NCBI RefSeq assembly: GCF_026340095.1
Contig: NZ_JAPEPO010000001.1
Coordinates: 3,688,501-3,752,500, forward strand
DNA from: Streptomyces sp. NBC_01446
GTDB lineage: Bacteria > Actinomycetota > Actinomycetes > Streptomycetales > Streptomycetaceae
Length of the DNA stretch: 64,000 nucleotides
Direction: 5' to 3'
This document shows positions 24,936-33,919 of the stretch, one piece after another (position 1 is the stretch's first letter; the number at the start of each line of letters is the position of its first letter). Made by a program: the position numbers and the translations under genes. The notes under the pieces are model-generated. The model did no database searches, had not been told where the DNA came from, and saw only the letters and a program-made list of their open reading frames with translations.

Positions 24936-26047
24936 GCCGCCACGCCCTCCGCCCAGCCCGCGCCGTCGCTGACGCCCCGGACCCGGGTCGTCACGGTCTG
25001 CGGGAACATGTCGTCGGTCCGGCCGGACACCGCGACATCGCGCGCCGCCAGGACCGGCAGCAGCCCGCCCTCCTGGCTCCGGCCGGTCACCTCCTCCGCC
25101 ACCGCCGCGAGCCGGTCGCCTATGCGGTGCGCGTACGCGGCGAGGAACGCCTGCCTGAACGTCTTGGTCCGCTTACGTCCCCCGGCCCGCTGCTCGGCCT
25201 CGGCGCGCGTCATCGCCGCCGTGCCCTGCACCAGCAGCGACGTATGGAGCAGCTCCACCGCCTCCAGGTCGGACTCGAAGCCGACGACCGTGGAAAAACC
25301 GAAACCGCTGTTCCACACCGCGCGGCAGCGGTTCGCCGACGCGACCGCGTCCAGGAGGGCCGCCTTCGCCGTCTCGTACGGGGCGTCCACGCCGATCCGG
25401 CACGCGACGGGCGTGTCCTTCGCGTGCGTACGGGCCGCGAGAAGCGCCGCGTCGACACTGTGCCTGGTCATCAGCTCCTGCGCCTTCGCCGCCAGCGCCT
25501 CGGCCTCCGGCGGGTAGGCGGTCGCCTCGGCCTTGGCGAGCAGCGCGCGGATCCGGGCGAGCTCGCGCGGCTCCCCCGCGACGGGCCGCGCCACGGACTC
25601 GCCCGGCACGGGCCCCACGGCCTCGATCGGCGGGAGCCGCAGGAGCAGGCGGTACAGCTCCAGGACGGCGGTGGCGTACGAGAAGCGGTCCAGACGCGGA
25701 ACCCCGCCAGCACTCGTGTCCTGCGGCAGGTCGGCGAGCTGTGCGTCCCAGCGCGGGGGCAGGTACTCGTAACGCGCGGTCTCGGCTCGGATCAAGCGGG
25801 CCGCGATGTGTCCGTGCGGGGCCTCTTCGAGGTCGCGTACGACGATGCGCATGACGTCGGCCGGCTGCCAGCCGCGCCCCCAGGCCCGGCGTACGAACTC
25901 CTGCCCACGCAGGGCGAGTTGAGTGTCGGCGGACGGGTCGGCGGCGAGCAGGGACGCACCCGTGTCGAGCCCGGCCTCCGCACCCTCCCCGTACAGGGCG
26001 GCGCCGAAGGCCTGCTCGACCGTGGTCCGCGTCGTACGTTCCGTCAT
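24857..26047 (-). CDS. DUF2786 domain protein
   Basis: 396 aa from ATG 26047 (MTERTTRTTVEQAFGAAL). The central DUF2786 motif is ELARIRALLAKAEATAYPPEAEALAAKAQELMTRHSV-like (residues about 175-210). Cytoplasmic; family function is unknown. AAGGAGG lies 11 bases before the start. The frame remains open upstream through a low-complexity arginine/cysteine-rich repeat that I do not count as protein. The C-terminus (RARVSDRARASGRAEVCGG) has been duplicated into the downstream gap. Confidence 0.85.
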   Translation of the reverse strand: MTERTTRTTVEQAFGAALYGEGAEAGLDTGASLLAADPSADTQLALRGQEFVRRAWGRGWQPADVMRIVVRDLEEAPHGHIAARLIRAETARYEYLPPRWDAQLADLPQDTSAGGVPRLDRFSYATAVLELYRLLLRLPPIEAVGPVPGESVARPVAGEPRELARIRALLAKAEATAYPPEAEALAAKAQELMTRHSVDAALLAARTHAKDTPVACRIGVDAPYETAKAALLDAVASANRCRAVWNSGFGFSTVVGFESDLEAVELLHTSLLVQGTAAMTRAEAEQRAGGRKRTKTFRQAFLAAYAHRIGDRLAAVAEEVTGRSQEGGLLPVLAARDVAVSGRTDDMFPQTVTTRVRGVSDGAGWAEGVAAADRARVSDRARASGRAEVCGGGTPR

Positions 26048-26079
26048 GCGGGGCCCCGCCTCCTTGCCTGTCTGGTGTG

Positions 26080-26230
26080 CCGTGCGGTCCGCAACGCGGT
26101 CCGTCGCGCGACCCGCCATGCAGTCCGCCATGCAGTCCGTCGTGCAAGTCCGCCGTGCGGTGTGCCGTGCAGTCCACCGTGCGGTGTGCCGTGCGATCTG
26201 CCGTGCGATCTGCCGCGTCTTCTCTTCCAT
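26080..26230. repeat. degenerate short repeats upstream of DUF2786 gene
   Basis: About 150 bases are made of imperfect 10-12-bp units of the type GTCCGCCATGCA and GCGATCTGCCGT. They lie between the start of DUF2786 (minus) and the ABC ATPase (plus), where both promoters should be. Confidence 0.75.
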
Positions 26231-26325
26231 GGTCTCAGGCGGATACGGGGGGTAGGGCTGGCCATACCCCCGGGACGCCCCCCAGTGGTCGTGTTCGCGG
26301 GGCGCCGCGGCGGTTGGGTTGAGGC

Positions 26326-27399
26326 ATGACCACACCTGCTGTGCGCCTCACCGCCGTACGTCGCGAGTACCGCGGCGTCACCGCCCTCGACGGGGTCGAC
26401 CTCGACTTCCTCGCCGGGACCTTCACCGCCGTGATGGGGCCCTCGGGGTCCGGGAAGTCGACGCTGCTCCAGTGCGCCGCGGGCCTGGACCGTCCGACGT
26501 CGGGCACCGTCACCGTCGCCGGGACCGACCTCACCGGACTCGGCGAACGGGCACTCACACTCCTGCGCCGGGACCGGATCGGTTTCGTGTTCCAGTCCTT
26601 CAACCTGCTGCCGTCGCTCACTGCCGCGCAGAACGTGGCACTCCCCCTGCGGCTCGCCGGTCGGCGACCCTCGCGCGCGGAGGTACGCGAGGCGCTGGGC
26701 CGCGTGGGTCTCGCCGAGCGCGCGGGGCATCGCCCTTCACAGCTCTCCGGCGGCCAGCAGCAGCGGGTGGCCCTGGCTCGCGCCCTGATCACCCGGCCGG
26801 CCGTCCTCTTCGGCGACGAGCCGACGGGCGCCCTCGATACGACGACCGGCCGCCACGTCCTCACTCTGCTAAGGGAGTTGGTCGACCGGGAGGGCCAGAC
26901 GACCGTGATGGTGACGCACGACCCGGTAGCCGCGGCCCGTGCGGACCGGGTGGTGTTCCTGGTCGACGGGAGGGTCGTGGACGAGCTCCTGACACCGGAC
27001 GCGGAGAGGGTCGCGGCGCGGATGACGGCGCTTGAGGGGGGCTCGGGGGGCTCCAGGGGTGCGGAAACGGGTGCGGGTACGAGCGCGGGTGCGGGTTCGG
27101 GCACGACCGCGGGTTCGGGCACGACCGCGGGTTCGGGCACGACCGCGGGTTCGGGCACGACCGCGGGTTCGGGCACGACCGCGGGTTCGGGCACGGGTGC
27201 GGGTTCGGGCACGACCGCGGGTTCGGGCACGACCGCGGGTTCGGGCACGGGTGCGGGTTCGGGCACGACCGCGGGTTCGGGCACGACCGCGGGTTCGGGC
27301 ACGGGTGCGGGTGCGGGTTCGGGCACGGGTGACATGTCCGCCGCTGCTCGCTCCCTGTCCGGCGGCAACACGCCCGGCGAGGAGGTCGGCGCATGCTGA
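26326..27399 (+). CDS. ABC transporter ATP-binding protein (MacB/LolD type) with repeat tail
   Basis: 357 aa. The first 230 residues are a standard ATPase: GPSGSGKSTLLQ (Walker A), QLSGGQQQRVALARAL (signature), VLFGDEPTGALD (Walker B), FVFQSFNLLPSLT (Q-loop). After residue 240 the protein is almost only Gly, Ser, Thr and Ala, built from about a dozen GSGTTA hexapeptides or variants (18-bp DNA units, about 27080-27330). The tail is not part of the family and is probably a flexible extension. The last seven bases overlap the permease gene. Confidence 0.93.
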   Translation: MTTPAVRLTAVRREYRGVTALDGVDLDFLAGTFTAVMGPSGSGKSTLLQCAAGLDRPTSGTVTVAGTDLTGLGERALTLLRRDRIGFVFQSFNLLPSLTAAQNVALPLRLAGRRPSRAEVREALGRVGLAERAGHRPSQLSGGQQQRVALARALITRPAVLFGDEPTGALDTTTGRHVLTLLRELVDREGQTTVMVTHDPVAAARADRVVFLVDGRVVDELLTPDAERVAARMTALEGGSGGSRGAETGAGTSAGAGSGTTAGSGTTAGSGTTAGSGTTAGSGTTAGSGTGAGSGTTAGSGTTAGSGTGAGSGTTAGSGTTAGSGTGAGAGSGTGDMSAAARSLSGGNTPGEEVGAC

Positions 27400-29633
27400 C
27401 CACACTCACCTCCGCCTGGGCGAACCTGCGGACACGCCGGCACCTCTTCGCGGGAGCGTTCGTCGCCGTCGCGCTCGGGGTGGCCCTGGTCGCGAGCATG
27501 GGGCTGGGGCTCGCGGCGGCCGCCGATCCGCCTGCGGGCAAGCCTCAGCGCTTCGCCGCACAACCCGTCGTGGTCATGCCACACGACACCTTGACCGTTG
27601 AGGTCGACCGTGGCCCGCGCCGCGCCCACGATTCGAAGAAGATTCCCCATCCACAGCCTGTGGATAAAGAACTGCTGCGCGAGCTCGCCGAGCTGGGCAC
27701 CGTCCACCGTGATCATCTCGCGCCGGACGCGGTCGGCGTCGACGCCTCGGTCACCGCCGTACGCGAGGTGGTCGGCGACCGGGCACAGGTCCTGACCGGC
27801 GCGGCACGACGCCTGGCCGACCCGGGCGCGGAGCGCGACGCCCAGGCGGTCGTCGCGGTGCGGGCGATGCTGGGCACGGCCGGCGGAGTATCCGCGTTCG
27901 TCGCCGTCTTCGTCACGGCGTCGACGTTCGCGTTCGTGGTCGCCCTGCGCAGGCGGGAGTTCGGGCTGCTGCGGCTCGCGGGCGCCACTCCGGGTCGCGT
28001 ACGGCGTCAGCTCTTCACCGAGGCCCTCGCGGTGGGGGTCGCGGCGAGCGCCACGGGCTGCGCCCTCGGCTCCTGGGGCGCGCCACTGCTCGCCCGCGCG
28101 CTGATCGACAACGGCATTGCACCCCCGTGGTTCACGGCGAACGGCACCGGTGCACCGCAGTCGACCTACTGGACCTCTTGGACCTACTGGACCTCATGGC
28201 CGTTTCAACTCGCTTTCTGGACGGGCCTGTTCGTGGCGATCGCGGGAGCATGGGCCGCGTCGCGGCGTGCCGGACGCATCGGCCCGGTGGAAGCGCTGCG
28301 GGACGCCGACGTGGACACGGACGTCATGCCGTGGAGCCGCCGTATCGTCGGCGCGGCGCTCCTCACCCTGGGACTCGGCCTGACGGTCCACACCCTCTGG
28401 ACCGACCCGTCGGCGCTCCTGAAGCGCAAGACGTACACCACCCAGCCGATGATCCTCATCACCGCGGCCGCCGCACTCGCCCCGCTCCTTGTCCGCCCGG
28501 TGCTGCGGATGATCCGGCTGCCTGGAGCCGTCGGTCTCCTCGTCCGCGAGAACGCCGCCACCTCCGTCCGCCGCACCGCCGCGGTCGCCGCACCCGTACT
28601 GGTGACAGTGGCACTCGCGGGTTCCCTGATGGGCTCGGCGGAGTCGGTGAGCGCGGCGAAGGCACAGGAGGCGAACGAGCAGACGAACTCCCAACTCATC
28701 ACCACAGGTGATGACTTGAGCCTTACGCGGCGGCCGGTGCCGGGCGTGGCGGCCCTGTCTCCGTCCGCCTCCACCGCGGCCTTCGTACGGGAGGAGGGCA
28801 CCGCCCTCGTCCGCTCCGAGGCGCGCGCCGTGAGCGACCCCACGGCCCTCGCCGCGACCAGCCGGCTCCCCGTCGTCTCCGGCGACATACGCCACCTCGA
28901 CGACCGCTCCATCGTCGTCAACGAGGAGTGGGAACACCACCGCGTCGGCGACCGCCTGACCGTCTGGCTCGGCGACGGCCGCCGCACCACACTCCGGATC
29001 GCCGCCGTCCTGGCGCACGGCACCGGCGACAACGGCGCGTACGTCACCATGGCCAACGCGGGCGCGGCACCGGTCGACCGGATCGACGTACGCCTGACGC
29101 CGGGCGCCTCACCCGCGGCGGTGACGGACGCACTGCGAGCGGCCACGTCCGGGCACGACGTGCGCGTACGCACAGCAGCCGCCTGGCTCGACGCCACCCA
29201 CCCCAGGGTCAAACCCCAGACCCGGCAAGGGATGTTGCTGCTCCTGGGCATCGCCCTGACCTATACGGCGATCTCGCTCGCCGGAACACAGTTGATGGCC
29301 GCGTCCGTACGGGACGGGGAACTGCGCGCCCTGCGCCGGGCGGGGGCCGCCCCGGCGCAGGTCAGGTTGATGCTCGCCGGCGAGGCACTGGTCGCGGTCG
29401 CGGCCGGCACGGCCCTCGGACTGGCCGTCACCGGGCTCAACCTGGGCGGACTCGCGGCCGCGCTCGACCTCCTCTCGCCGGAGTCCGGTGCGGGGGCGGG
29501 GGCGGGGCTTGAGGCTGGGGTAGTGGTGCCGTGGGGTGTCGTCAGTTCGGCCGTGGGCGTGTGCGCGGTGGTCGCTGTGGCGGCGGGCGTGCTGGGCGCG
29601 GGACGGGGGCACCGGAATGGCGTGAGTGGGTGA
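27393..29633 (+). CDS. FtsX-like ABC permease
   Basis: 746 aa. It has an N-terminal membrane segment (FAGAFVAVALGVALVASMGL), an extracellular stretch, a three-helix FtsX block near residues 165-300, a second extracellular domain, and a final FtsX block near 615-735 (LLGIALTYTAISLAGTQLMAA). It would pair with the overlapping ATPase in a MacB/LolCDE-like system that pushes proteins, peptides or lipids outward mechanically. A curious internal repeat STYWTSWTYWTSW lies in the second loop (about residue 255). Partner gene overlap is ATGCTGA. Confidence 0.9.
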   Translation: MLTTLTSAWANLRTRRHLFAGAFVAVALGVALVASMGLGLAAAADPPAGKPQRFAAQPVVVMPHDTLTVEVDRGPRRAHDSKKIPHPQPVDKELLRELAELGTVHRDHLAPDAVGVDASVTAVREVVGDRAQVLTGAARRLADPGAERDAQAVVAVRAMLGTAGGVSAFVAVFVTASTFAFVVALRRREFGLLRLAGATPGRVRRQLFTEALAVGVAASATGCALGSWGAPLLARALIDNGIAPPWFTANGTGAPQSTYWTSWTYWTSWPFQLAFWTGLFVAIAGAWAASRRAGRIGPVEALRDADVDTDVMPWSRRIVGAALLTLGLGLTVHTLWTDPSALLKRKTYTTQPMILITAAAALAPLLVRPVLRMIRLPGAVGLLVRENAATSVRRTAAVAAPVLVTVALAGSLMGSAESVSAAKAQEANEQTNSQLITTGDDLSLTRRPVPGVAALSPSASTAAFVREEGTALVRSEARAVSDPTALAATSRLPVVSGDIRHLDDRSIVVNEEWEHHRVGDRLTVWLGDGRRTTLRIAAVLAHGTGDNGAYVTMANAGAAPVDRIDVRLTPGASPAAVTDALRAATSGHDVRVRTAAAWLDATHPRVKPQTRQGMLLLLGIALTYTAISLAGTQLMAASVRDGELRALRRAGAAPAQVRLMLAGEALVAVAAGTALGLAVTGLNLGGLAAALDLLSPESGAGAGAGLEAGVVVPWGVVSSAVGVCAVVAVAAGVLGAGRGHRNGVSG

Positions 29634-29879
29634 GAGAGCGGGGTGGGAGAGAGGGCGTGGGTGGGAGAGAGGGCGTCGGTGGGACTGCGGGTCGCGGGAA
29701 GGCCGAACTGTTGGAAGGGCGGGGCGGCCCGCCCCCGGCGACGATCGACTCCGGAGAACGTAACTCTGGCGAGCGCAGGAGAACGTACAAGATCGCCAGG
29801 AACTCCAGAGAACACCAGTGGCCACCAGCAGGACCAGCCCCCGTCTGGTTCGACCAAACAGTGAGAGGCAGGCACCGGC

Positions 29880-30806
29880 ATGGAAGCCATCGTTTTCGAG
29901 GAGTTCGGCGGACCCGAGGTACTGCGCTTCAAGGACGACGTCGCGGAGCCGCACGCGGGTCCCGGCCAGGTCCGGGTGAAGGTCGCTGCCGTCGGGGTCA
30001 ACCCCATCGAGTACAAGATCAGAAACGGTTGGATGGAGCAGGTCTTCCCGACCGCCTTGCCTGCCGTGCCCGGCAACGAGTTCGCCGGGACCATCGACGA
30101 GGTCGGCGAGGGCGTCACCGGCCTCTCCGTCGGCGACGAAGTCCTCGGCTGGACCGAGACCGGCGCCTACGCGGCCCATGCCCTGGCCCAGGCCTCCGCC
30201 GTCGCCCCAAGGCCCACCGGACTCGAACCCGCCGAGGCTGCGACCCTCCCCATCGCCGGCGAGACTGCCCAGCGCGTACTCGACCTGCTCGGAGTACGCA
30301 GCGGTGAGACGCTGCTGATCCACGGCGCTGCGGGCGCGGTCGGCTCCATGGGCGTACAGCTGGCCGTGGCGCTCGGTGCGACGGTGATCGGCACGGCCTC
30401 CCCCGCCAATCACGAGTACCTGCGCTCCGTCGGCGCCATCCCCGTCGCGTACGGGGACGGGCTCGTGGAGCGGGTGCGCGCGGCGGCCCCACAGGGGGTG
30501 GACGCGGTGTTCGACGCGGCGGGCAAGGGCGCGCTGGCGGCCTCGGTCGAACTGCGCGGCGGCACGCCGGACCGGGTCGTCACCATCGCCGACCCCGACG
30601 CGGCCAGATATAACGTGCCCTTCGCGTCCGGCGGCAGCGACCGCGCCAAGGCCCGCGAGGGCCTCACCCGCCAGGCCGCACTCGCCGCGAACGGCAAGAT
30701 CCACATCTCGATCGCCGACACGTTCCCCCTCCGCGACGCGGCCAAGGCGCAGGCCCTGAGCGAGTCGGGCCACGTGCGGGGCAAGCTGGTGCTTCTGGTG
30801 GGGTGA
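29880..30806 (+). CDS. NADP-dependent zinc-free medium-chain oxidoreductase (quinone reductase type)
   Basis: 308 aa. The N-terminus MEAIVFEEFGGPEVLRF and HGAAGAVGSMGVQLAVALG (dinucleotide motif, residues about 143-160) are typical of the quinone oxidoreductase branch. The zinc-binding cysteines of alcohol dehydrogenases are absent. The ending SESGHVRGKLVLLVG is the family C-terminus. Electron acceptor and physiological role are unknown. ATG 29880 has GAGAGGCAGG upstream. The 246 bases before it contain two GTGGGAGAGAGGGCGT units and no gene. Confidence 0.93.
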   Translation: MEAIVFEEFGGPEVLRFKDDVAEPHAGPGQVRVKVAAVGVNPIEYKIRNGWMEQVFPTALPAVPGNEFAGTIDEVGEGVTGLSVGDEVLGWTETGAYAAHALAQASAVAPRPTGLEPAEAATLPIAGETAQRVLDLLGVRSGETLLIHGAAGAVGSMGVQLAVALGATVIGTASPANHEYLRSVGAIPVAYGDGLVERVRAAAPQGVDAVFDAAGKGALAASVELRGGTPDRVVTIADPDAARYNVPFASGGSDRAKAREGLTRQAALAANGKIHISIADTFPLRDAAKAQALSESGHVRGKLVLLVG

Positions 30807-30819
30807 CGCAACTGGCGAT

Positions 30820-30965
30820 CCCGGTGGTCCAGGTAGTCCTGGTGGTCCCGACGGTCCTAGCGGTCCCGGTGGTCCTGGCGGCTCTAGCGGTCCTGGCGAC
30901 CCCAGTGACACTGGTGGTCCCGGCGACACGCATGGCCCTGATGTCTCTGATGCCTCTGATGGCGT
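30820..30965. repeat. 9-bp-periodic GGTCCTGGT-like tract
   Basis: The 291 bases between the oxidoreductase and nitrilase genes contain imperfect 9-bp units of GGTCCTGGT type. One frame would read collagen-like (GPGGPGSPGGPDGPSGP), another as a hydrophobic string. Neither has a start with a ribosome binding site, so I regard it as non-coding repeat DNA, not a gene. Confidence 0.7.
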
Positions 30966-31097
30966 GAGGCCTCCGGGCTGCCCCGGGGCAGGCCGCCGCA
31001 CCCGCCCCAGCCGCCCACGGGGACTCCGCCTCCGCCGACCGGGCCGCCGCGCGCCTCTGCGGATGCCGACTCCGCCGGACGCTGCGACGCTCGAGGA

Positions 31098-31937
31098 ATG
31101 AGAGTGGCGCTTGCGCAGACCGACTGTGTGCTCGGCGACGTGGACACGAATCTGGCCGTCGCCCGGGAGCAGACCGAGCAGGCGGCGGCCCAGGGCGCCG
31201 ACCTCGTGGTGTTCCCCGAACTGAGCCTGCACGGCTATCACCTCGGCGCCCTGCACCAGGACGCCTCCCTCCCCGTGACGGACCCGCGACTTGCCGCGCT
31301 CTCGACGCTCGGTGCGGACGTCGTGATCGGCCTGCACGAACACACCAGCCTGCGCGCCTACAACACCTCCGCCTACTACGCGAATGGCCAACTCCTCCAC
31401 TCCCACCGCAAGTTGTACCTGCCGAACTATCTGGCCTGGGAGGAACGCAAGCACGTCAGCCCCGGCCAGCATCTGCGCGCGTACGACCTGCCGCACGGAC
31501 ACGGCCGCGCCGCGACCCTCGTCTGCAACGACGCCTGGCAGCCGGCCCTGCCGTGGCTCGCCGTGCAGGACGGCGCGGAGGTCGTCATCGTCCCCGCGAA
31601 CAGCGCGGCGACACTCGACCCGGAGGCCATGGACACGGGTCTGTACTGGGACACGCTCCTCGCCTACACCGCGAAGATGCTCCAGTGCTGGGTCATCTTC
31701 GTGAACCGCGTCGGCAACGAACACGGCGCCTCCTTCTGGGGAGGCTCCCGAGTGGTCGACCCACGCGGGACGGTCGTGGCCCAGGCCCCCAAGTGGGAAC
31801 CGGCCCTGGTGACAATCGACATCGAACTCCACGAGGCCCGCCGGCAACGCAGAGCCGTCCCTCTGGTCGCGGAGGCCCGTCTCGGCCTGATCGACCGGGA
31901 GGTCCGCCGCCTGATCGACGAGGGCGGCGACACCTGA
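31098..31937 (+). CDS. carbon-nitrogen hydrolase (nitrilase superfamily)
   Basis: 279 aa with the full catalytic triad: Glu in LVVFPELSLHGY, Lys in HSHRKLYLPNY, and Cys in ATLVCNDAWQP. It cleaves non-peptide C-N bonds, as in amidases, N-carbamoylases and ureidopropionases; the exact substrate cannot be read. The sequence SFWGGSRVVDPRG is a typical substrate-pocket segment. ATG 31098 is chosen. Confidence 0.9.
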   Translation: MRVALAQTDCVLGDVDTNLAVAREQTEQAAAQGADLVVFPELSLHGYHLGALHQDASLPVTDPRLAALSTLGADVVIGLHEHTSLRAYNTSAYYANGQLLHSHRKLYLPNYLAWEERKHVSPGQHLRAYDLPHGHGRAATLVCNDAWQPALPWLAVQDGAEVVIVPANSAATLDPEAMDTGLYWDTLLAYTAKMLQCWVIFVNRVGNEHGASFWGGSRVVDPRGTVVAQAPKWEPALVTIDIELHEARRQRRAVPLVAEARLGLIDREVRRLIDEGGDT

Positions 31938-32036
31938 CCCACACCAGGGCCGGACCCACAGCCAGACCCGGTACCCCGCCGGGACAGGCTCCCGACGCGA
32001 CCGGCGCTGTCAGTGCCGGGTGCAAGACTCACCGAC

Positions 32037-33728
32037 ATGACCGAGAAGTGGGCCATCGCGGCCACCGAGGACGGCGGAGCCCAGCTCGCGCCGCTCGGTG
32101 CCAACGGCACACCCACCGCCCCGGTCCGCCAGGAACCCAGCCTCGCGGAAGCGGTCCGCTCCCGTCCTGACGTCACGCGCTGGATCTGGCGATCGACAGC
32201 GGCCGTCTACCCCCGCCTGCTCACCGCGGGCGTCCGGGTACCGCGCTGCTACGACATCGAGGACGCCGAGACCCTCCTCCTCGGTCACGCCGGCCGCTTC
32301 GGGGAACCCCGCTCCGCGGCCGCAGCCCTGGCCAGAATCCGCGGGACGGCCGTCCCCCCGGACCCCCCGCAACGCGCCGCGACCCCCGGCTCCCAGTCCT
32401 CCCTCTTCGAACCACAACCCGTTCATGTCCCCCTCGCAGACCTCATAGAGGTGTACGCCGATCAGCAGCGCCGCCATGACGCCACCGCCCACCCGGGCCG
32501 GATGCGGCTGCTCACCGCCACCGAGTCCGCCGCCATGCTCGTAGCGGCCGAGATGAACGCGGCCGGCCTCCCCTGGAGCGCCGACGTGCACCGCTCCGTT
32601 CTGCACGAACTGCTCGGCGAGCGCTACGCGGGCGGCGGCGAACCGCGCCGCCTCGCCGAACTGGCCGACGAGGTGTCCGAGGCCTTCGGCCGCCGCGTAC
32701 GCCCCGATCTGCCCGCCGACGTGGTGAAGGCGTTCACCCAGGCCGGCGTGAAGATCACGTCCACTCGCCGCTGGGAGATCGAGTCGATCGACCATCCGGC
32801 GGTGCGGCCCCTGATCGAGTACAAGAAGCTGTACCGGATCTACACCGCACACGGCTGGTCCTGGCTCCAGGACTGGGTCCGCGACGGCCGTTTCCGCCCC
32901 GAGTACCTGCCCGGCGGCACCGTCACGGGCCGCTGGGTCACCAATGGCGGCGGCGCACTCCAGATCCCCAAGGTCATCCGCCGTGCCGTCGTCGCCGACC
33001 CGGGCTGGCGGCTCATCGTCGCCGACGCGGACCAGATGGAACCCCGCGTCCTCGCCGCCATCTCCCGCGACCCCGGCCTGATGGAGGTGGCCGGGCGGGA
33101 GACCGACCTCTACCAGTCCGTCTCCGACCGGGCCTTCTCCGGCGACCGCGACAGGGCAAAGCTGGCGGTGCTCGGCGCGGTGTACGGCCAGACGTCAGGT
33201 GACGGCCTCAAGAACCTCGCCGCCCTTCGCCGCCGCTTCCCGCAAGCCGTCGCCTACGTCGACGACGCGGCCCGCGCGGGCGAGGAAGGCCGCCTGGTAC
33301 GCACCTGGCTCGGCCGCACCTGCCCACCGGTCGCCGGTGCCGGCGACCAGGAGGAGGCAGGCATCCCCCAGGACGATCCGACACCCGAACAGACCTCAGG
33401 AGGCACCGAGTTCACCCCCGGTTACGCCTCCTCGAACTCCCGCGCCCGCGGCCGCTTCGCCCGCAACTTCGTCGTCCAGGGCAGCGCCGCCGACTGGGCC
33501 GACCTGATGCTCGCCGCCCTGCGCCAGTCCTGCACCGGGATGGCGGCGGAACTGGTCTTCTTCCAGCACGACGAGGTGATCGTGCACTGCCCGGAAGAGG
33601 AAGCGGAAGCCGTGACCGCGGCGATCCGCGAGGCCGCAGAGCTGGCCGGCCACCTCACGTTCGGCGACACCCCGGTCCACTTCCCTTTCACCACCGCAGC
33701 GGTGAAGTGCTACGCCGACGCGAAGTGA
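32037..33728 (+). CDS. family A DNA polymerase (annotated elsewhere as bifunctional 3'-5' exonuclease/polymerase)
   Basis: 563 aa. Polymerase motifs: A is VADADQMEPRVLAAI, B (O-helix) is KLAVLGAVYGQTSGDG, and C is FFQHDEVIVHC. An N-terminal region of about 170 residues with weak similarity to the proofreading domain precedes them, but I cannot find the DxE exonuclease residues. A linker with PDDPTPEQ lies near residue 445. This is shorter than PolA (about 900 aa) and is a second polymerase of Pol I type, found in many Streptomyces. Role unknown; a repair function is likely. Confidence 0.85.
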   Translation: MTEKWAIAATEDGGAQLAPLGANGTPTAPVRQEPSLAEAVRSRPDVTRWIWRSTAAVYPRLLTAGVRVPRCYDIEDAETLLLGHAGRFGEPRSAAAALARIRGTAVPPDPPQRAATPGSQSSLFEPQPVHVPLADLIEVYADQQRRHDATAHPGRMRLLTATESAAMLVAAEMNAAGLPWSADVHRSVLHELLGERYAGGGEPRRLAELADEVSEAFGRRVRPDLPADVVKAFTQAGVKITSTRRWEIESIDHPAVRPLIEYKKLYRIYTAHGWSWLQDWVRDGRFRPEYLPGGTVTGRWVTNGGGALQIPKVIRRAVVADPGWRLIVADADQMEPRVLAAISRDPGLMEVAGRETDLYQSVSDRAFSGDRDRAKLAVLGAVYGQTSGDGLKNLAALRRRFPQAVAYVDDAARAGEEGRLVRTWLGRTCPPVAGAGDQEEAGIPQDDPTPEQTSGGTEFTPGYASSNSRARGRFARNFVVQGSAADWADLMLAALRQSCTGMAAELVFFQHDEVIVHCPEEEAEAVTAAIREAAELAGHLTFGDTPVHFPFTTAAVKCYADAK

Positions 33729-33850
33729 CATCCGTCCGTAGAGCCACTCACGACCCACCTGACCCCACAGCCGACGAACGCTGATCACCGGGGTCACTGG
33801 TCACCGGTCTTTGGTCAGCACATGCGGCTCGCCGGTCGCCGGGCGCCAGC

Positions 33851-33899
33851 CCGAGCCCCGAGCCCCGAGCCCCGAGCCCCGAGCCCCGAGCCCCGAGCC
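33851..33899. repeat. seven 7-bp repeats
   Basis: CCGAGCC repeats seven times without error, 20 bases before the stop codon of the anti-sigma-like gene on the minus strand. It lies between convergent genes. Confidence 0.85.
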
Positions 33900-33919
33900 A
33901 AAGAGTGTCCCCCGGCGCC

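Noticed and set aside
22409..26329. Very long open frame on the plus strand opposite FUSC and DUF2786
   Set aside because: Arg/Gly/Val-rich antisense shadow of high-GC genes; no motif and the minus-strand frames have clear families.
27080..27330. Possible CRISPR-like array
   Set aside because: Units are contiguous without spacers and lie in frame inside an ABC ATPase gene; a coding minisatellite.
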